Source of the DNA: Opeltia flavorubescens
Taxonomy: Eukaryota; Ascomycota; Lecanoromycetes; Teloschistales; Teloschistaceae
Direction of reading: 5' to 3'
Assembly (NCBI GenBank): GCA_000442125.1
Contig: KE546980.1
Span: 806,001 to 870,000, forward strand
Length of the DNA stretch: 64,000 nucleotides
Below the pieces are notes generated by a model that worked only from the letters and a program-made list of their open reading frames with translations, was not told the origin of the DNA and did not search any database. A program made the position numbers and the translations under genes. How positions within the stretch are numbered: position 1 is the first letter of the stretch; each line of letters begins with the position of its first letter. This document shows, one piece after another, positions 24,661-39,300 of the stretch.

Positions 24661-27600
24661 CTTATATTCGCGCTAATTTAATACTATACTATAAGGAAAT
24701 TAGTATATATACTATACGTAAAAAGAAAAAGAAAAAAAAAAGGGGTTTATATAGTTATATATATACCTATAAAAAAATAGTATATATTTTTATATAAATT
24801 AAAGGTATTAATAAAAGTTAATAATAGTATAAATAAATATTTTTTCCTAGAAGTATATTATTCTAAATAAGCACGCTTATAATATAATAATTTAAGCTCC
24901 CCTTTAAGCGGAAGTAAAAGTTATAAAAAATTCAATTCTCTAGTACTAGAGATTATAGTATTTCGTATAATATATTTTACTTTATATCTTATAAATAGAG
25001 AATCTAGACCTTTATAATAATAATTAAAGTAGATATTATTAATTCGCTTAAAAATATATTCTAGACTAATATTATAGTATTCGTTCTCTACTAGGTAAAG
25101 TTCCTTAGTAGTAGTATTAGAATAAAACCGTAGCTTTTTTATAGAAATTTTAAAAAAAAAAATTAGAAATAACTTTTAAATATATAGTGTAATACCTCCG
25201 GTAGCTTTTATAATATAAATTTTTTTAATAGTAAATACTTATCTAATATAATATTTATTACCGGATTAATATTTATATTTAAGATTAGAATATTTTAGGC
25301 TAATAATATTAGAAGGAAATATTAAAAATCTCTTTTTATACTTTATAAACTCCTTTAAGTAGGATAGAATAGACGTAGTCTAGATATTAGAGTAATAGAT
25401 TTCTTTTAATTAGTCTACGAAATATAATATTCTAATATATATTTTTAATTTAAATTAAGCCGACGATAAAACTATACGAAATAGTTCTATTAAATTAAAG
25501 AAATATATATTATAATTTAGTATTAGAGGTATATTAAAAAATATATTATATATTATTTAATCTTCTTAAGCTTAAACCCGAGCTTTTTCTATAATATTTA
25601 TTATAAGAAGCTTTTCCTCTTTTAAATCTATTTTCCGCCGTCTTATAGGTAGTAATAGTAGCTACTATCTAATATATTTCTTAAGGGTAGCTACTAACTT
25701 AGGTAAACGGTATAATAGTTCTATACTATTTTTTAGTAGCTCGAAAACTTCTAGTAAATTTTAGTATTAATAGTATATAATTCCGGTAATATTATACTAT
25801 ATTTTAAAAGTAAGGGTAAAAGATAATAGATATTATTTAATACGTGTATAGAGAATTAATTCGGAATTATTAGGGATAATAGTAGTAGAGCTTCTATAAA
25901 TAGAGGGTATACCCTATAATATCTTAGATAGTACTATTAATTATATATTTATTTCTTTATTAAAATTTAAGAACTCTACCTAAAATACCTTAATATCGTC
26001 GATAGCGTTATTCTAGGGGGATATATTTTCTTTAGCTTTAAAAAAATCTTCTATAGAATCGATTATATCATAAGAATCGTCGATATTATCTAGTACTTAA
26101 AGGAGAGGATTATTATTAAATATATTCTTTATAGTTCTGAGTATCTTATTAGTTATAGATATTATACTTTATTAAAATTATAATTAAAAAGCGCAATTTT
26201 AGTACTAGCGATAATTTATAGTAATACCTTTTTCTATTATATTACTAATAAGCTATACTAATTTTTTAAATACGCTAGCTAATTTATCGCTATATTATTC
26301 CTTAAATTTTTCTCGGTTAAAGTTCTAGATATTTTACTATAATAAATATAGAATATATTAGATTTAAAATAGTTAGATATATAGTTTTTAAAATATAATT
26401 ATAGGTAAACTTTAGGTTTATAGCTTTAAAGCTAAGCTTTAATATTAATAATAGCCGCTAGAATTTAATTTATTACTTCTATCCCTCTTATATAACTAAC
26501 GCTTAAAATTTCGCGATATATTCTTATAAGAATAATAAAAGCCTAAAAGCTTATAAAAGAAAGCCTAAAAGTATATAAAAGAACGTCTAAAAGCCTATAA
26601 AAGAAAACCTAAAAGCTTATAAAAGTTAGTAAAAGAGTTAAAAATAGTTTAGAAAGCCGAATAAATACTACTACTAAAAAGTTAAAGTAGTTTAGGAAGC
26701 TTTAGGCAGCTTAAAGCGTTTTATAAATTATTTAAACGTTTTTAATTTCGTTTTAAATACTTTTTAAAGTGTTTATATAGTGCTTATATATCTAAAAAGT
26801 TAAAAAAAGTACGTATTTTAAGGTTAAAATTTATTATACTAAAAGGTAAAACGGTTAAAACCTATAGTCTAATATAGTTATTTTAACTTTTATCTAGTAT
26901 TTAATATAGTCGTTTTAGCTTTTAACTAGTATTTAATATAATCGCTTAAACTCTCCTTTTTAAATCGTTAGGCTTATAAATCGCGATATAACTAGACTCT
27001 AGATCTTAGCTTAATAATAGCTCCCTAGAGATACGCCTATAAAGCCTTTAAATACCTTAAAGTTATATTTAAGTATAAATAGATACTAGATAATTCTTTA
27101 GAAAAAAAGGTAGTAGTTAGGATAAAAAAGTTATTTAGTAATCTAAAACTAGCCTATATTTATAATAAGCTCTAATAAGCTTTTGAAAAGCTGCTTATAA
27201 ATATCTTAAAATACTATAATTAATATTTAAATATTATTAGATATTATTAAAAGGTTTAAAAATAAAGGAAAAAACAGTCTAAAACTATTAAAAAAAATAA
27301 AAATTATATTATAGGTTTAGGAGGTTCTCTATATTATATAATTAATAATACGGGGTTAATCGACTAAATTCCCCGTTTTCTCCAGCCCTTATCGCCCTCT
27401 ATTATCTCTTTCTTCTATACTTTAATCCTTTATATATTTTATTTATTTATATATAGTATAAATACATTTTTTATTCTACTAAATAATAAGGTTTTATTTT
27501 TTTATTAGTTTTAAACGTTTTAAGTCTTTTAATTTATTATACTATAGTATATACCTTTAAATTATTATTAAAATCTTAAAATTAAAACGTATAATAATTT

Positions 27601-29479
27601 AAAAAAAAAATATTAATAGATCTTTTACGCTTTAAGAGCTATTTATATATTAAATACTAATATTAAGTACTAGAGACGATCGCTAGGTTTTATTTAATAA
27701 TAGCTAATTAAAAATACTTAAGATACTTTAATATTTTATTAATAATAAGAATAATAATAAGCCTATAGTTAGTTTATATAAGTGTAAATCTAAATCTAAA
27801 TTTAATACTAGTCTATTTAAAGTAACTTTTATAAAGAAAAGTAATTCTAAAATTCTTAAAGTCTTATAAATCTACTATAATATTTCTTTTCAAGAGTCTT
27901 CGGTCGAAAATAAAAATTTTAAAGATCTTCTTTAATTTAAGCGCGTTCGCTATATTAAACCTTATAAGATTACTATAGCATAAATATTATTATCTACTTA
28001 AAAGTAAGCTCCTAAATCTTCGGGCTTTAATATTTATAAAAATATAAGTTTTTTCCTTTATTATTATATTACGTACTAATCGATTTTTATAGTCTACCTC
28101 TACTATTAATACTAGCTATAAAGATAATATTATTATTTTATCGAAGGACGTTTATATTAATCCGTTTAATAAATAGAATATAAATAAAAATAATCCTAAT
28201 AATACGCCGCCTAAATAAAAACGCCTAAAGTTATTAAATAAAAAGTCAAAGTTTATAAACGATATTAAAGCTTATTTTAAAGAGTTTTAATCTAAATATC
28301 GCGTATATTTTCTTTTATAATTCTACTTTAATAACGTATAATTGATTATCGTTTCTATTTAAAGCGATTAAATCCGCTATTAATATTAGGAATAGAAGTA
28401 TTCGGTAAAATTAATCGGCTAGTATATAAATAATTAAAAGCGTATATTTTTTATTAATATATAGGTATAGTTTAAATATTTAAATATTCTATTTATATAA
28501 TATTAATAGTTAGGTAGATTAAGGTTAATAAATATCTTAAAGCGGATTAGAAAAGCGGAGCTAATATTTTAAGCTCTATAAATATTTATTATAATCTGGT
28601 TTAAATAATAGTAAACTACTATTTACTGTTATTATTTACTTATATATTTTCCTTTATAGATAAAGAAATTAATTTAGTAGAGACTATCTAGCTTTTTAAA
28701 AGAACGAATTTTTAATTCTAAAGTATATTATTATAAATAACCCGATATTAGTTCTAGTATCTAACTATTATTATAGATATCTTTATAAATTTTACAGCGA
28801 GGATAAAGCTTATAATAGACTAAAAAGCTAATTTTAAACGTTAATATAAATATAAGTTTAGTTATTAGAAAGTTTTAAAGTATTTTAATATAATAGCCCA
28901 GTTTAAAAAATTTAAGCTTAATATTATAAGACTAGTTAAAAAAAACTAAAAAGGCTAGTCGGTAGAAATTAAATATAGATAATATCCTAGATCCCGACTA
29001 TAATATAAACTAAGTATAGGTTAGGGATATAGATAATAACGATAACGATAATAATAATACTAATACTACTATTATTAAAAAGGTATCGGCGGCGAGGATA
29101 GATTCGTAATTTCTTTTTATTTAGGTAGTTATTATATTTAGCTTTAAATAGTATACTATTTAGTCTACATTAACGATAAAAGGATAATAATAATAATATT
29201 ATAATATATATAGTACCTTATAATATAGTAAATTCTGGTAGTTTCCTTTAAAGGCTAGTATATTATTTTATATCTAATTATATCTATAATACCCTATTTA
29301 CTTTATTTACGCTATCTAGCTCGGTATTTCCTAATATATAAAGCTTCTTAAATTATATTTTTATTTAATATCGAAAGAATTTCTATTTAAAGCCTATATA
29401 CTAGAAGAATATTTCTTTTTACTTAAAAGATATTAGTTTAAACGATAATTAGAGGCCTATTAAATATAATATCTACTAA
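24661..29479 (+). other. Unidentified region, plus-strand coding traces
   Basis: RIP-mutated. Extended plus-strand codon-like traces at about 24980-26500 and 27720-29460 suggest one or two large former proteins. The 27720-29460 trace has an Asn/Asp-rich linker near 29010-29060. I do not recognise either. An AT-poor C-rich stretch near 27360-27420 has no repeat structure. No RNA gene was seen. Confidence 0.35.
26537..26628. repeat. 22-bp tandem repeat, about 4 units
   Basis: The landmark CCTAAAAG (once TCTAAAAG) recurs at 26542, 26564, 26586 and 26608, a strict 22-bp period. The unit is close to AAAGCCTAAAAGCTTATAA. It is not a multiple of three, so it is not a codon repeat. Confidence 0.8.
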
Positions 29480-29790
29480 TATTCCGCTAATATTATACCA
29501 ATATTCTAGTAATATAAAGTTGGAAAAGTATATAGTAAATATTCCTTCACGCCTTATTTTAGTACGATAAGATAGTTATAAGAATAATAAATATATCTAT
29601 AATTCTACTATAATTTACCTTAGACAATACTCGTAGCTCGATAAAAAGAGCTTTTTTTAAAGGTATATATACTATATAATATACGCGCTATACACGCGAT
29701 AGATCGCGTATAAATTCTTCGTAGCGTTTAGCGCAATTTTACTATATTGTTAATATCAAGTGGTTATATTAGTAGGGGCCCTTAAGGTAT
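29480..29790. other. Less mutated island
   Basis: CpA/TpG reappear (TTGGAAAAG, CTTCACGCC, ATACACGCG, ATTGTTAATATCAAGTGG). This is the right edge of the unidentified 20-30 kb block and probably an element terminus or a short single-copy remnant. No match to the island at 19480-19990 was found by eye. Confidence 0.4.
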
Positions 29791-32269
29791 ATAAAACGAT
29801 TATTATATATCTAAAAAAGGTAAAATTATTTAACGTTTAAAATCTAGACGGTTATTTATAAAATTTAAATTATCCGCTATTAAATAATTTTAAACCTTTT
29901 AATATAATTTAATTTAAATTTTATTCTAATTCTAGCGGATAAAATTAAGCGTATTATAGTTATAAACTATTTATATATTATAAATATACTATTAAAAAAG
30001 CTTTATACTATAAAAAATTAGGTTAAATTTTATAGTACGTTAATAGAAATAAAACGGATAGTAATTATACTAGTAAATATAACGTTTACTATTCCGTTTA
30101 TTAATAAAATAATTTTAATTAAATCTTTATTTATTTTTTATAAAAAAAAAGATATAATATAATAATATATAAATTAAATAATTCGAATTAATCTTTTAGA
30201 AATTATATTTATTAAAATCTTAACTTTTTTTTTAAAATAAATAAATATCGCGGAAATAACTTTTAAAATATTTATTAAAAATTAATATCTAAATTTTATT
30301 ATTATCCCGGATTAATAAGTTCTTATAATATTTATTAGCTCTTTTTTTAATAACTAGCCGTATCTATATATAAATTAATAATAAAAGTAGCTTTAAATTC
30401 GGATTATTTTTTTTTTAAAAAAAAACTTTTTAAATTATCCAGTAGTAATTAATATAGAAATTAACTTCCTAAAGTATATAATTTATATTCTACAGAATCC
30501 CTCGATTTAAATAACTATTAGAATTTATTCTATAATTATTTTTAATATAGGTATTAATAGCTTTATTAAAATTTAAAAAGAAATATTATATAAATAAAAA
30601 GAATTTCTTATTAATAGATTTAAAAGGTTTTTAAATATAATATATTTCGCTATATATAATAAAGGGTTATAGTTTAGGCTAGAAATATAATAATAATCGC
30701 TTTAATATTTAATTAAAATAAATATAAAAGTATTATTACAATATTAAATATTCTTTTAAAACTTTCTATTATAGAGTATTTATTTAATAAAAAAATTCTT
30801 TAAAAGCTAGAATATTTTTAAAAAAGAATCTATTAATTTAATTAACTAGCCTTTTTTATAATAAAGCTTATATTTTATAATAAAAGCTAATATATTTAAA
30901 ATATATTCTTCGGCCTAGTATTTCGCGTAATAATAAAGGTAGGTAAAATATATTTATACTCTAGTATAATTTAATATATTATAAGAACCGATATAATAAA
31001 AAGTTATTTTATATAATTCTAATTTATATTTAGCTAATATAAACGGTAATCTATTTCTTTAATAGTTTTATTAAATATAATAAAGCCCGGTTAAATAATA
31101 TAATAAATCTAACTAGTTAAATTTTTCCTAAAATAATTCCTCTTTTTTTATAAGATTTAAATTAAACTTTAAAATAAAAAATTAAAGGCGATTAAAGAAA
31201 TTAAAAGGCGTTAATATTTAATTTAGAAGTATATTAGAATTTATTTTAAATAGAATAAAAATTTAAAAAATACTATTATAAAAAAATTAAATTTCAAATT
31301 TAAATCGAAATTATTATTAATAATAAATTTAGAATTAGAATTAAAATTAAAATCTTTATTTATAAAAAAAAAGAGAAATTATAAACTATAGCTTCTAGCT
31401 ATTTTTATCGAAAATTATTTCTAATATACCTAGTACAATTCTCGCGGTAAGATAAAAATTATTACTTCTGAATTTTATTTAATATTTTTAAGTAAAAAAG
31501 GTATATAATATATTAAATATTCGGTTTAAGAATATAGCGGCGGAATTATTTATAATTACCCGTAAAATCGAATCTATTAATATAGCACCTATATATTATA
31601 AAAGCGAGAGCGATAGAAATTAAAAAAATTAGAATTATTTTAAAAATAATAATTTACTTTAATTCGACTAAATATTTATATTAAGGAATTTTAAAAGCGA
31701 CCGTTTTAACTAGTAAGTTAATTACTATTAATAGAAATAGAAATTAAAACTACCTTATTTTAACACATATTATATATAGTATAGTATTTATTTAATTTTT
31801 AAATTAGTAAAAGTTTTTTAAAATTAAAATAATATCTTAAATATTTATATTAGTTATAATATTATACCGATATTATTAATATAATAAAAGGATTTAGAGA
31901 TAATAGAATTAATAAAAAAAAATTTTTTTAAAAGGAAATAAAAAGATATTTAAATAGTAATAATAATATAATAGAAGGTATATTATAAATACGCGATAAA
32001 AAAAATAAATAGATTTAAATTAATTTAAAATAAAATCTATTAAAACAAAAATTTTTTTAAATATAATTTATAAAAAAAGAAATAAAAAATAAATAAAATA
32101 AAAAAATTATTAAAGAAATTTTATAATAATATTAAATACGTTAATAATATTAAATTTCGAAAATAAAAAATATATTTAAATATACTCGATTTATTTTATA
32201 ATCTAGGCTAGTTATTTTTTAATTATATATTCGCGAATAGTATTAACTCGGAACTATATAGAATCTAAT
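29791..32269. other. Unidentified transposon-like region
   Basis: Heavily RIP-mutated. Codon-like traces occur on both strands (minus strand about 29900-31200), but no domain could be named. From about 31880 to 32160 the plus strand is A-rich and lysine-like. Probably an old element next to the Gypsy C terminus. Confidence 0.3.
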
Positions 32270-32408
32270 AATTTTAATAGTTAAAACCCTTCGAATTATA
32301 CTAACCGGAATAAAATCTATAAACGTTTAATATCAACCGATAAGATTTATATTTATTTCGGATCGAGAAGTCGATAAAGAACGTTTTCTATATAGATATA
32401 ATTATATT
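32270..32408 (+). repeat. Repeat X, partial mutated copy (inner end)
   Basis: Matches the last ~130 bp of X copy 1 in the same orientation, including CCGATAAGATTTATATTTATTTCGGATC and CGTTTTC near 32390. It directly abuts the first base of Gypsy C's 3' non-coding region (about 32409), where copies A and B instead have the 501-bp LTR. That makes X a candidate LTR of a related Gypsy subfamily, or an insertion exactly at the LTR junction. Confidence 0.6.
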
Positions 32409-33352
32409 ATAATATATTATTAATATTTTTTAGTATTTCTTAAATATTTAAGCTAAAATTTTTTTATAATAATTAATATTATTTTATAGCTTTATTAAAT
32501 AGTAATATTATATTATAGTAACTATTATAAATTAAAGTAATTAAATTTTAAATAATTTAATTTATATTATTAATATTAAAAACTTTATATTAAATAATAT
32601 AATTCTATTTTTTATATATAAGTATATAATAAATCTTTTCTTTAATTTAAGTTTTTATTATTTTTATTTTATTTTACCTTTATTTACTAGCTTTATTTAT
32701 TTATAAATTTTTTTTTAATTTTAATATTTTTTATTATAGTTTCTAAAGTTTTTAAAACTTTTATATTTAAAAAAACTCTTTAAAATATATAAACGCCTAA
32801 TACTTTAATATTATTAATTATACTCGTTTTATAAAAAGATTATTATTATCGGTATATTATAATTGATATTATAATATATATTATCTATTTAATATTATAA
32901 TTTAATAACTTTTAATAAAAAATAAATAAAGGATAATTTTATTATTTATTATATTTTTATTTATTATATAAAATCTAGTATTAATTTTAAATATTATACG
33001 CGTTATTTTAAATTTTATTAAAAAATATAAACTAGTATATTAATTTTATATTATATAATAATTTTATTAACCTATATAAATTTATTAAAAATTTATTTTT
33101 ATTATTAATAAAACAATCTCTACTATTATTAGTATTAATATTATTAATAAAAATAAGAAGCGATATATTATACGCCGCTTATATATTATTATTCTCTTTA
33201 GCTAAATAAATCGAAATTTAAAAAATAGTTAAAATATAGTAAAAAAAGATTATAAATACTTTTAATATTATTAAAGCTATTTATATTTTAAAAAAATTAA
33301 TTAATATAAATATTAATATAATATATTTTATTATATATTTATTCTTTATACG
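32409..33352 (-). mobile_element. Gypsy copy C, segment 1 (3' non-coding region)
   Basis: Collinear with copy B 36331-37320 and, in reverse, with copy A up to 6297. It is the 3'-most part of a minus-strand Gypsy element. It is cut at its right edge by element E, and its last five bases (33348-33352, ATACG) form the left copy of E's target duplication. The rest of C continues at 48137. Confidence 0.8.
33348..33352. other. Target site duplication of E, left (ATACG)
   Basis: Identical to 48137-48141 and placed exactly outside the TG-starting terminus. The sequence across both sides agrees with the uninterrupted Gypsy copies allowing for RIP. Confidence 0.8.
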
Positions 33353-33565
33353 TGTAAGATCGCTAGATAAATAGCCTGCAAGTCTCGGGTTAACGGAGCT
33401 GCGTAGTAGAATATAGAAGATGCCTATCTAGATAATAATAGAACTAATTACTGAAAAATTAGTAGTTTAAAACTTATAGAGTTTTTATTAAATATAAATA
33501 CTATTTATATTAAATATAGCTCTATTTTCTATAAATTTTATACCCGTTCGGCCTCCGGTTTTATA
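33353..33565 (-). repeat. LTR of element E, left (213 bp)
   Basis: Aligns without gaps to 47924-48136. Shared landmarks are AAATAGCCT, AATAATAGAACTAATTA and GGCCTCCGG. The left copy keeps the TGTAAG terminus and the right copy keeps more of GGCCTCCGGCCTTATA. Most differences are C/T or G/A. Confidence 0.85.
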
Positions 33566-35829
33566 ACTATATTTTTTTTATTTAAATTTAGTTCTTTAAG
33601 TCCTATTAATTAATAATAAGTTTTTATAATATACTTTTACCTTTTACTAGCCGGTATATAGTTATATTGAAATCTATAAAAATTAATTTTATAAATTATA
33701 AATAAACGGATTTTATATATATTTATAAAATTTAAATATTTTATAATTTAATTAAAAATATAATTATTTTTTTAATTTATCTAACTAATTTAAATAAATT
33801 AAATTAATTATTTTAACTTTATTTAAACATTTATAAATTATAGATTTTTTATTTATAATATTTATTTAATATTATCCTATAAACTTTAAAAAATTAAATT
33901 TATAAGTAAATATATTAAAATTTTATTTTTTTATTTATTATAAAATAATTTAAAATAGTATAAAACTTTTTAAAATTTTTTTAAAAGATAAATTTTATAT
34001 ATTTTAGCCTTTAATTATATTAGGTTATTTTTAAAATTTAAATTTATAAATAAATAATATTTTTATTATATAATTTTCTTTTTTAGTATATTATTTTATT
34101 TATTATATAATAATAAAACGTTTTAAACTTATTTTATAAATAATAAACTATTTTTTATTATATAAAATTACTTAAAATTTAATTTTTAGTTTTAATTTAC
34201 TTTTAAGAAGTATATAATAGTAAATATAGAATAAGTTAAAATTTTTTTTAAAATTATATTCTTTAATAAATTACAAGTATAATAAAAAAATAAATAATTA
34301 TTTTTTTATTTAATATTTATTTATTAAACCCTTTTTTATTTTTATAATATTTTTTTAATAAATATTTTTTAAGATATTTAAATAATTATATTTTTTTTTA
34401 AATTTTTATTTCTTATTAAACTATAAATTTTTTATAGTTTTTTTTTTTTATATTTAAAGTTATAGTTTATTATATAAATATAATTTTTAGCTGCTAATAT
34501 AATTTATTTACTAAATTTTAATACTAAAATTATAAATTCCTTTAATTTTTTAAAATTTTCGCCCAATTTTATAAATTCTAATTAATCTAGTAGGTAAATA
34601 AATTTAAATCTAATTGTTTTTAATTCTCTATATAACTTTTACTATAGCCTTTTTATTTAAAAAATCTTATAAAAAAAAACTATAATTTAAAAATAAATAA
34701 AAAATAGATTTTTTAAATATTTAAATTATAATCCCGCGATTTATAATTTTGATAATATTTTTAAATAATTATTTAAATTTTTAAGTTTTTTTAATTAAAT
34801 ATTAAAATAATATTTTATAACTAATAAAAGTTGAATTTAATATATATAATATATTAAATACTTTATAATAAATCCCGTATATATTTATTATATACCTATA
34901 AAAAAAACTACTAAATATAAATATAAATAGAATATCTATTTTATAAAAAAGTAATATATATTTAAAAATTTTTATTAGTATTTTTATTTAAAAGCGAACT
35001 TTAAAATTATTTTCGCTTTTTAATAATAATATTTTCGGGAATTTAAAATAAAGCTTACTATAAAACACGGGTTTATTAATACTATTATTTTAATAATAAT
35101 AGATCTAATTAAATTCTTGATTTCTATAATAAAAAGGATTTTTATTTTATTATATAATATAGTAAATAATATTTAATAAATCGCTAAAAAAATATATATT
35201 AATAATTCTTTATTTAATTATTTATTTAAAATTTTTATTAATAATTTACTTTTAAATATAATAGTTTATAATCTCGTTTTAAAATATAGATATATTATAA
35301 ACTAATTTATAGAAATAATAATTCTTTAAATTAGTATAATAATATAAATTTTTTAATTTGTATTTAAATTTTTAATATTTATTTTTTAAATAATTACTAG
35401 ATTTTATATAATTTATTTCTTTTTTTTTTAATTTTAAATATATTTTTTATTTTATCTTTTATTCTTTTTAATATACCTATTTTTAATTTTATTTATTAAA
35501 AACTTTTAATAAATTTTTTTATATTATTTTAATTATTAATTAATTTTTATTAATTTTTAAAAAGTATAATATTAATTTAATAAATTAAATATTAGAGTTT
35601 ATTTTTAATTATATATTTATTAAATATCTATTTTATTTTTTATTTTTTTTTTACCTTTTATTAAAATAGGCTAAAGTTTAAAGTTTTTATTATAAAAATA
35701 TTATAGTTTAAATAAGCTAATATAAAATATAAAAAAAATTATTTTATATTAGTTAAATAATTTAAAAAAATAAATTTATTTATTAATTTTTATTTAAATT
35801 TTAAAAGGCTCTAATTATTTATAATCTAG
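33566..35829 (-). mobile_element. Element E internal region, left part
   Basis: RIP-mutated sequence between E's left LTR and Gypsy B. If E is on the minus strand this is its 3' part (end of pol and 3' non-coding). No domain could be named with confidence. It ends at CTAG, directly before the Gypsy B terminus. Confidence 0.6.
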
Positions 35830-36330
35830 TGTAAAAAGGATATAATGGTAGGGAAATTATATAGAAGTATAGGTAATAGTCTAGCGTTCTACTATTATAT
35901 ATACGGAGCTATATATAGAGAATATATATATATTAATATTTAAAAAGCTATAAATATTAGGGGGAATTCCTCTAATTATATAGGCCCCCTTTCCTACTAG
36001 TATAATATAGCGATATAATATTTTAGCCGAAGCTATATAACGGTTTTACGATATTATAATAAACTAGATTATTATTAATTATAATAATATCCCCTTTTTT
36101 ATAATAGTATCCTTATTATTCTATAATTAGGTAATATATATATAATAAATAGCTAAGCCTTTTATATAAAGCGCGCGTATTTAAACGCGTATTAGTTAAA
36201 TTAATAATTTAAAAGTATANNANNNTAATATATATTTATATATAAAGCGTTTTATTATTATATATAAAATATATAAATAGTTTTATTTTATATATTAAAG
36301 ATTATTTAGTATTAATATTAATATTAGCTA
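35830..36330 (-). repeat. 501-bp LTR, 3' LTR of Gypsy copy B
   Basis: Begins TGTAAAAAGG and ends TTAGCTA. It matches 13212-13712 directly and 6298-6798 in reverse, all 501 bp. The bases before it are CTAG. Ambiguous bases occur at 36220-36225. Confidence 0.85.
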
Positions 36331-39300
36331 TCGCGCTATAGTATATTATTAATACCTTTTAATATTTATTAAATACTCGCGCTAAAATATATTTATAGAA
36401 ATTAATATTATTTAATAGTTTTATTTAATAGCTATATTATACTATAATAATTATAAATAATTAAAGCTATTAAATTTTAAATAATTTAATTTATATTATT
36501 AATATTATAAATCTCGCGTTAAATAGTATAATTCTATTTTTTACTTATAAATATATAATAAATAATTTTTTTTTAATATAAATTTATTCTTTAATTTAAA
36601 TTTTTATTATTTTTATTATATTTTATTTTCGCTTATTAACTCTACTTTTTTATAAATTTTCTTTAATTTTTATATCTTTTATTATAGGTTTTAAGGCTTT
36701 TAAAACTTTTATAATTAAAAAAACTTTTTAAAATATATAAACGCCTAATATTTTAATATTACTAAATATTTTAATTTTATAAAAAAATTATTACTATTAA
36801 TATATTAAAGCTAGTATTATAATATATATTATTTATTTAATACTATTATTTAATAACTTTTAATAAAAAATAATTAAAAAATAATTTTATTATCTACTTT
36901 ATTTTTATTTATTATATAAAATTTAGCGTCGGTTTTAAATATTATACGCGTTATTTTAAATTTTATAAAAAATACGAGCTAATATATTAAGTTTATATAT
37001 CACGATAGTTTTTCTAACCTATATAAATTTTTTAAAAATTTATCTCGATAATTAATAAAATAATTTCTACTATTATTACTACTAATATTATTAATAAAAA
37101 TAAAAAGCGATATATTATACGCCGTTTATATATTATTATTCTTTTTAACTATAAATAAATCAAGGTTTAAAAAAAAGCTAAAATATAATAAAAAAAGACT
37201 ATTAGTACTTTTAATATTATTAAAGCTATTTATATTTTAGAAAAATCTATTAAAATAGGTATTAATATAATATATTTTATTATATATTTACCCTTTTTAT
37301 ATAATTTCGCGCGTTAATTTTATATTAAAACCGCTTAAATCCTTTAATTATTAAAAAAAAATAATTAAATTTAATTAAAAAAAATAATNTTTNTTTTATT
37401 AATAANAGCGAGNTANAANAAAATANTATTATTATATAGTTTTATATTTATTTAATACTTTATATTTATTTTTAATATTTATATTTATATATTTATTTCT
37501 ATATTCTACTTTAAAACTTATATTATTTTTAAATAATTATAGTTTTAAGGTTTATATTTTAATAAAGTTTATTTTTAATTTTAACCTTTTTTAATAATAT
37601 ATTTTATAATATATATTTTCTAGTATATATTCTATTAATAAATTTTAATAATTATTTAGAATTTCGTTTTTATTACTATTTTATATTTTTAGTATTATTT
37701 ATTATTTTATTTATTACTTTATTTATATACTTATATATAGTTTAGTTATAGCTTATTTTTTTTTTTATTTTTTTTTTAAAAAGCCTTTTTTATTATTATT
37801 TAGTAGTTTTTTAGAATATATATAATAAAAGTCTTTTATATATTTACTAGCTCCTAATATTTCTTTAATATTAAACTAGCTATTATTTTTAAAGTTATAA
37901 TTAAATTATTTTATTAAATATTATAATTTTCTATAATATTATTTTAAATTAAATATTTTTTTTATTTTATATTATTCTTTATTATTAATAAGTAGAAATA
38001 ATAAATCTTTTTTACTTTTCTTTTCTATTATTATATATAGTTTAAAAAAAAAATATAAAAAATAGGATAGATATAATTTATTAATATTAGAAATTTTAGA
38101 CGGTATAATTATAAATTTACTAATTCTATTATTTTAAAAGGCCTATAGAATTTATAATCTAGTTTTTTTAATAACCTTTTTATTTTAATATTATATTTAT
38201 TTAATTATATTATATTACTAATAATAAAATATTTTATAAAATATTTTTAATTATAATATTTAGATTATTTTTTTATTATTATTTTTTATTAGCTTTTAAA
38301 CTAAATATATATATATATATATTTTTTAATATATTAATACGCTTTAAATATATTATCTTTAATATTATCGATTTAAATATTATTTCCTAGATTAAAATAT
38401 CTATTAATAGCGGTAAAAAATAGCGTTATATTAATAGAAGTATACTTACTATTATTATATATAAATTTTATAAAAAGTAGCTATTTACTTTAATCGTTTT
38501 AATTATAATTAATAAAATTTTTTAAAAATTATTTTAGAGTTGAATTTTATTATTTAGTTTACCTATCGATTTATAAATAAAAAGCGATATTTAAATAATA
38601 TTTAATTTTTAAATAATAGTAAAAAATAGATTAAAACTATAAAATAAAAAAAGTCCTTTAATTAAAGACTAGCGATTGAAGTATATTATAATAACTATAT
38701 ACTTTATTAATAAAAATATCCGCTAGCTTTTTTATAGTTATAAATATTTAATATAAAATATATATAGCAAGCTTTATATAGCGGTCGATTATTATAAAAA
38801 TTAAATTATATATAACGCGGAGGCGTTTATATAAGGATAGATTAGTAATAAAATTTATAATTAGATTATTAAATGGGTTTAAAGGTCTTTTTAACGGCTA
38901 TATTTTATTATATAGCTTATATTTTATAATTTTTACCCGGTAGTATATAATATAAGTATATATATAATATTTAATATTCTTTATTATATTTAATTATAAG
39001 TATTTTTAGCGAATAAATTTTAATATTTTTTTATAGCTAAAGTAATCTATTATAAAATTATTATAATTATATTTAAAAGCTTTTTATTTAATTATATTAA
39101 AAAATAAATATTATTTTTTATTATAATAAAATAATTTTTAGTTTTAATACTATTTATAGCTTTTATTAAATTATTCTAGTATTATATAAACGTTTAATAA
39201 ATTATTAAATAACTTTTTTTTTAAAAATATTAATTTTTTAATTATATTATCAAACTTTTAAAACCCTTTTATAATATAGTAAAAAGATAGTAGGGGTATA

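Noticed and set aside
19480-29790. Giant cargo element of the Starship type
   Set aside because: No tyrosine recombinase trace could be identified and no host gene cargo is visible. The idea rests on size alone.
35826-35829. CTAG as a proven target duplication of Gypsy B
   Set aside because: CTAG is very common in this window because RIP creates TA-rich palindromes, so a 4-bp match is weak. Kept only as a note.
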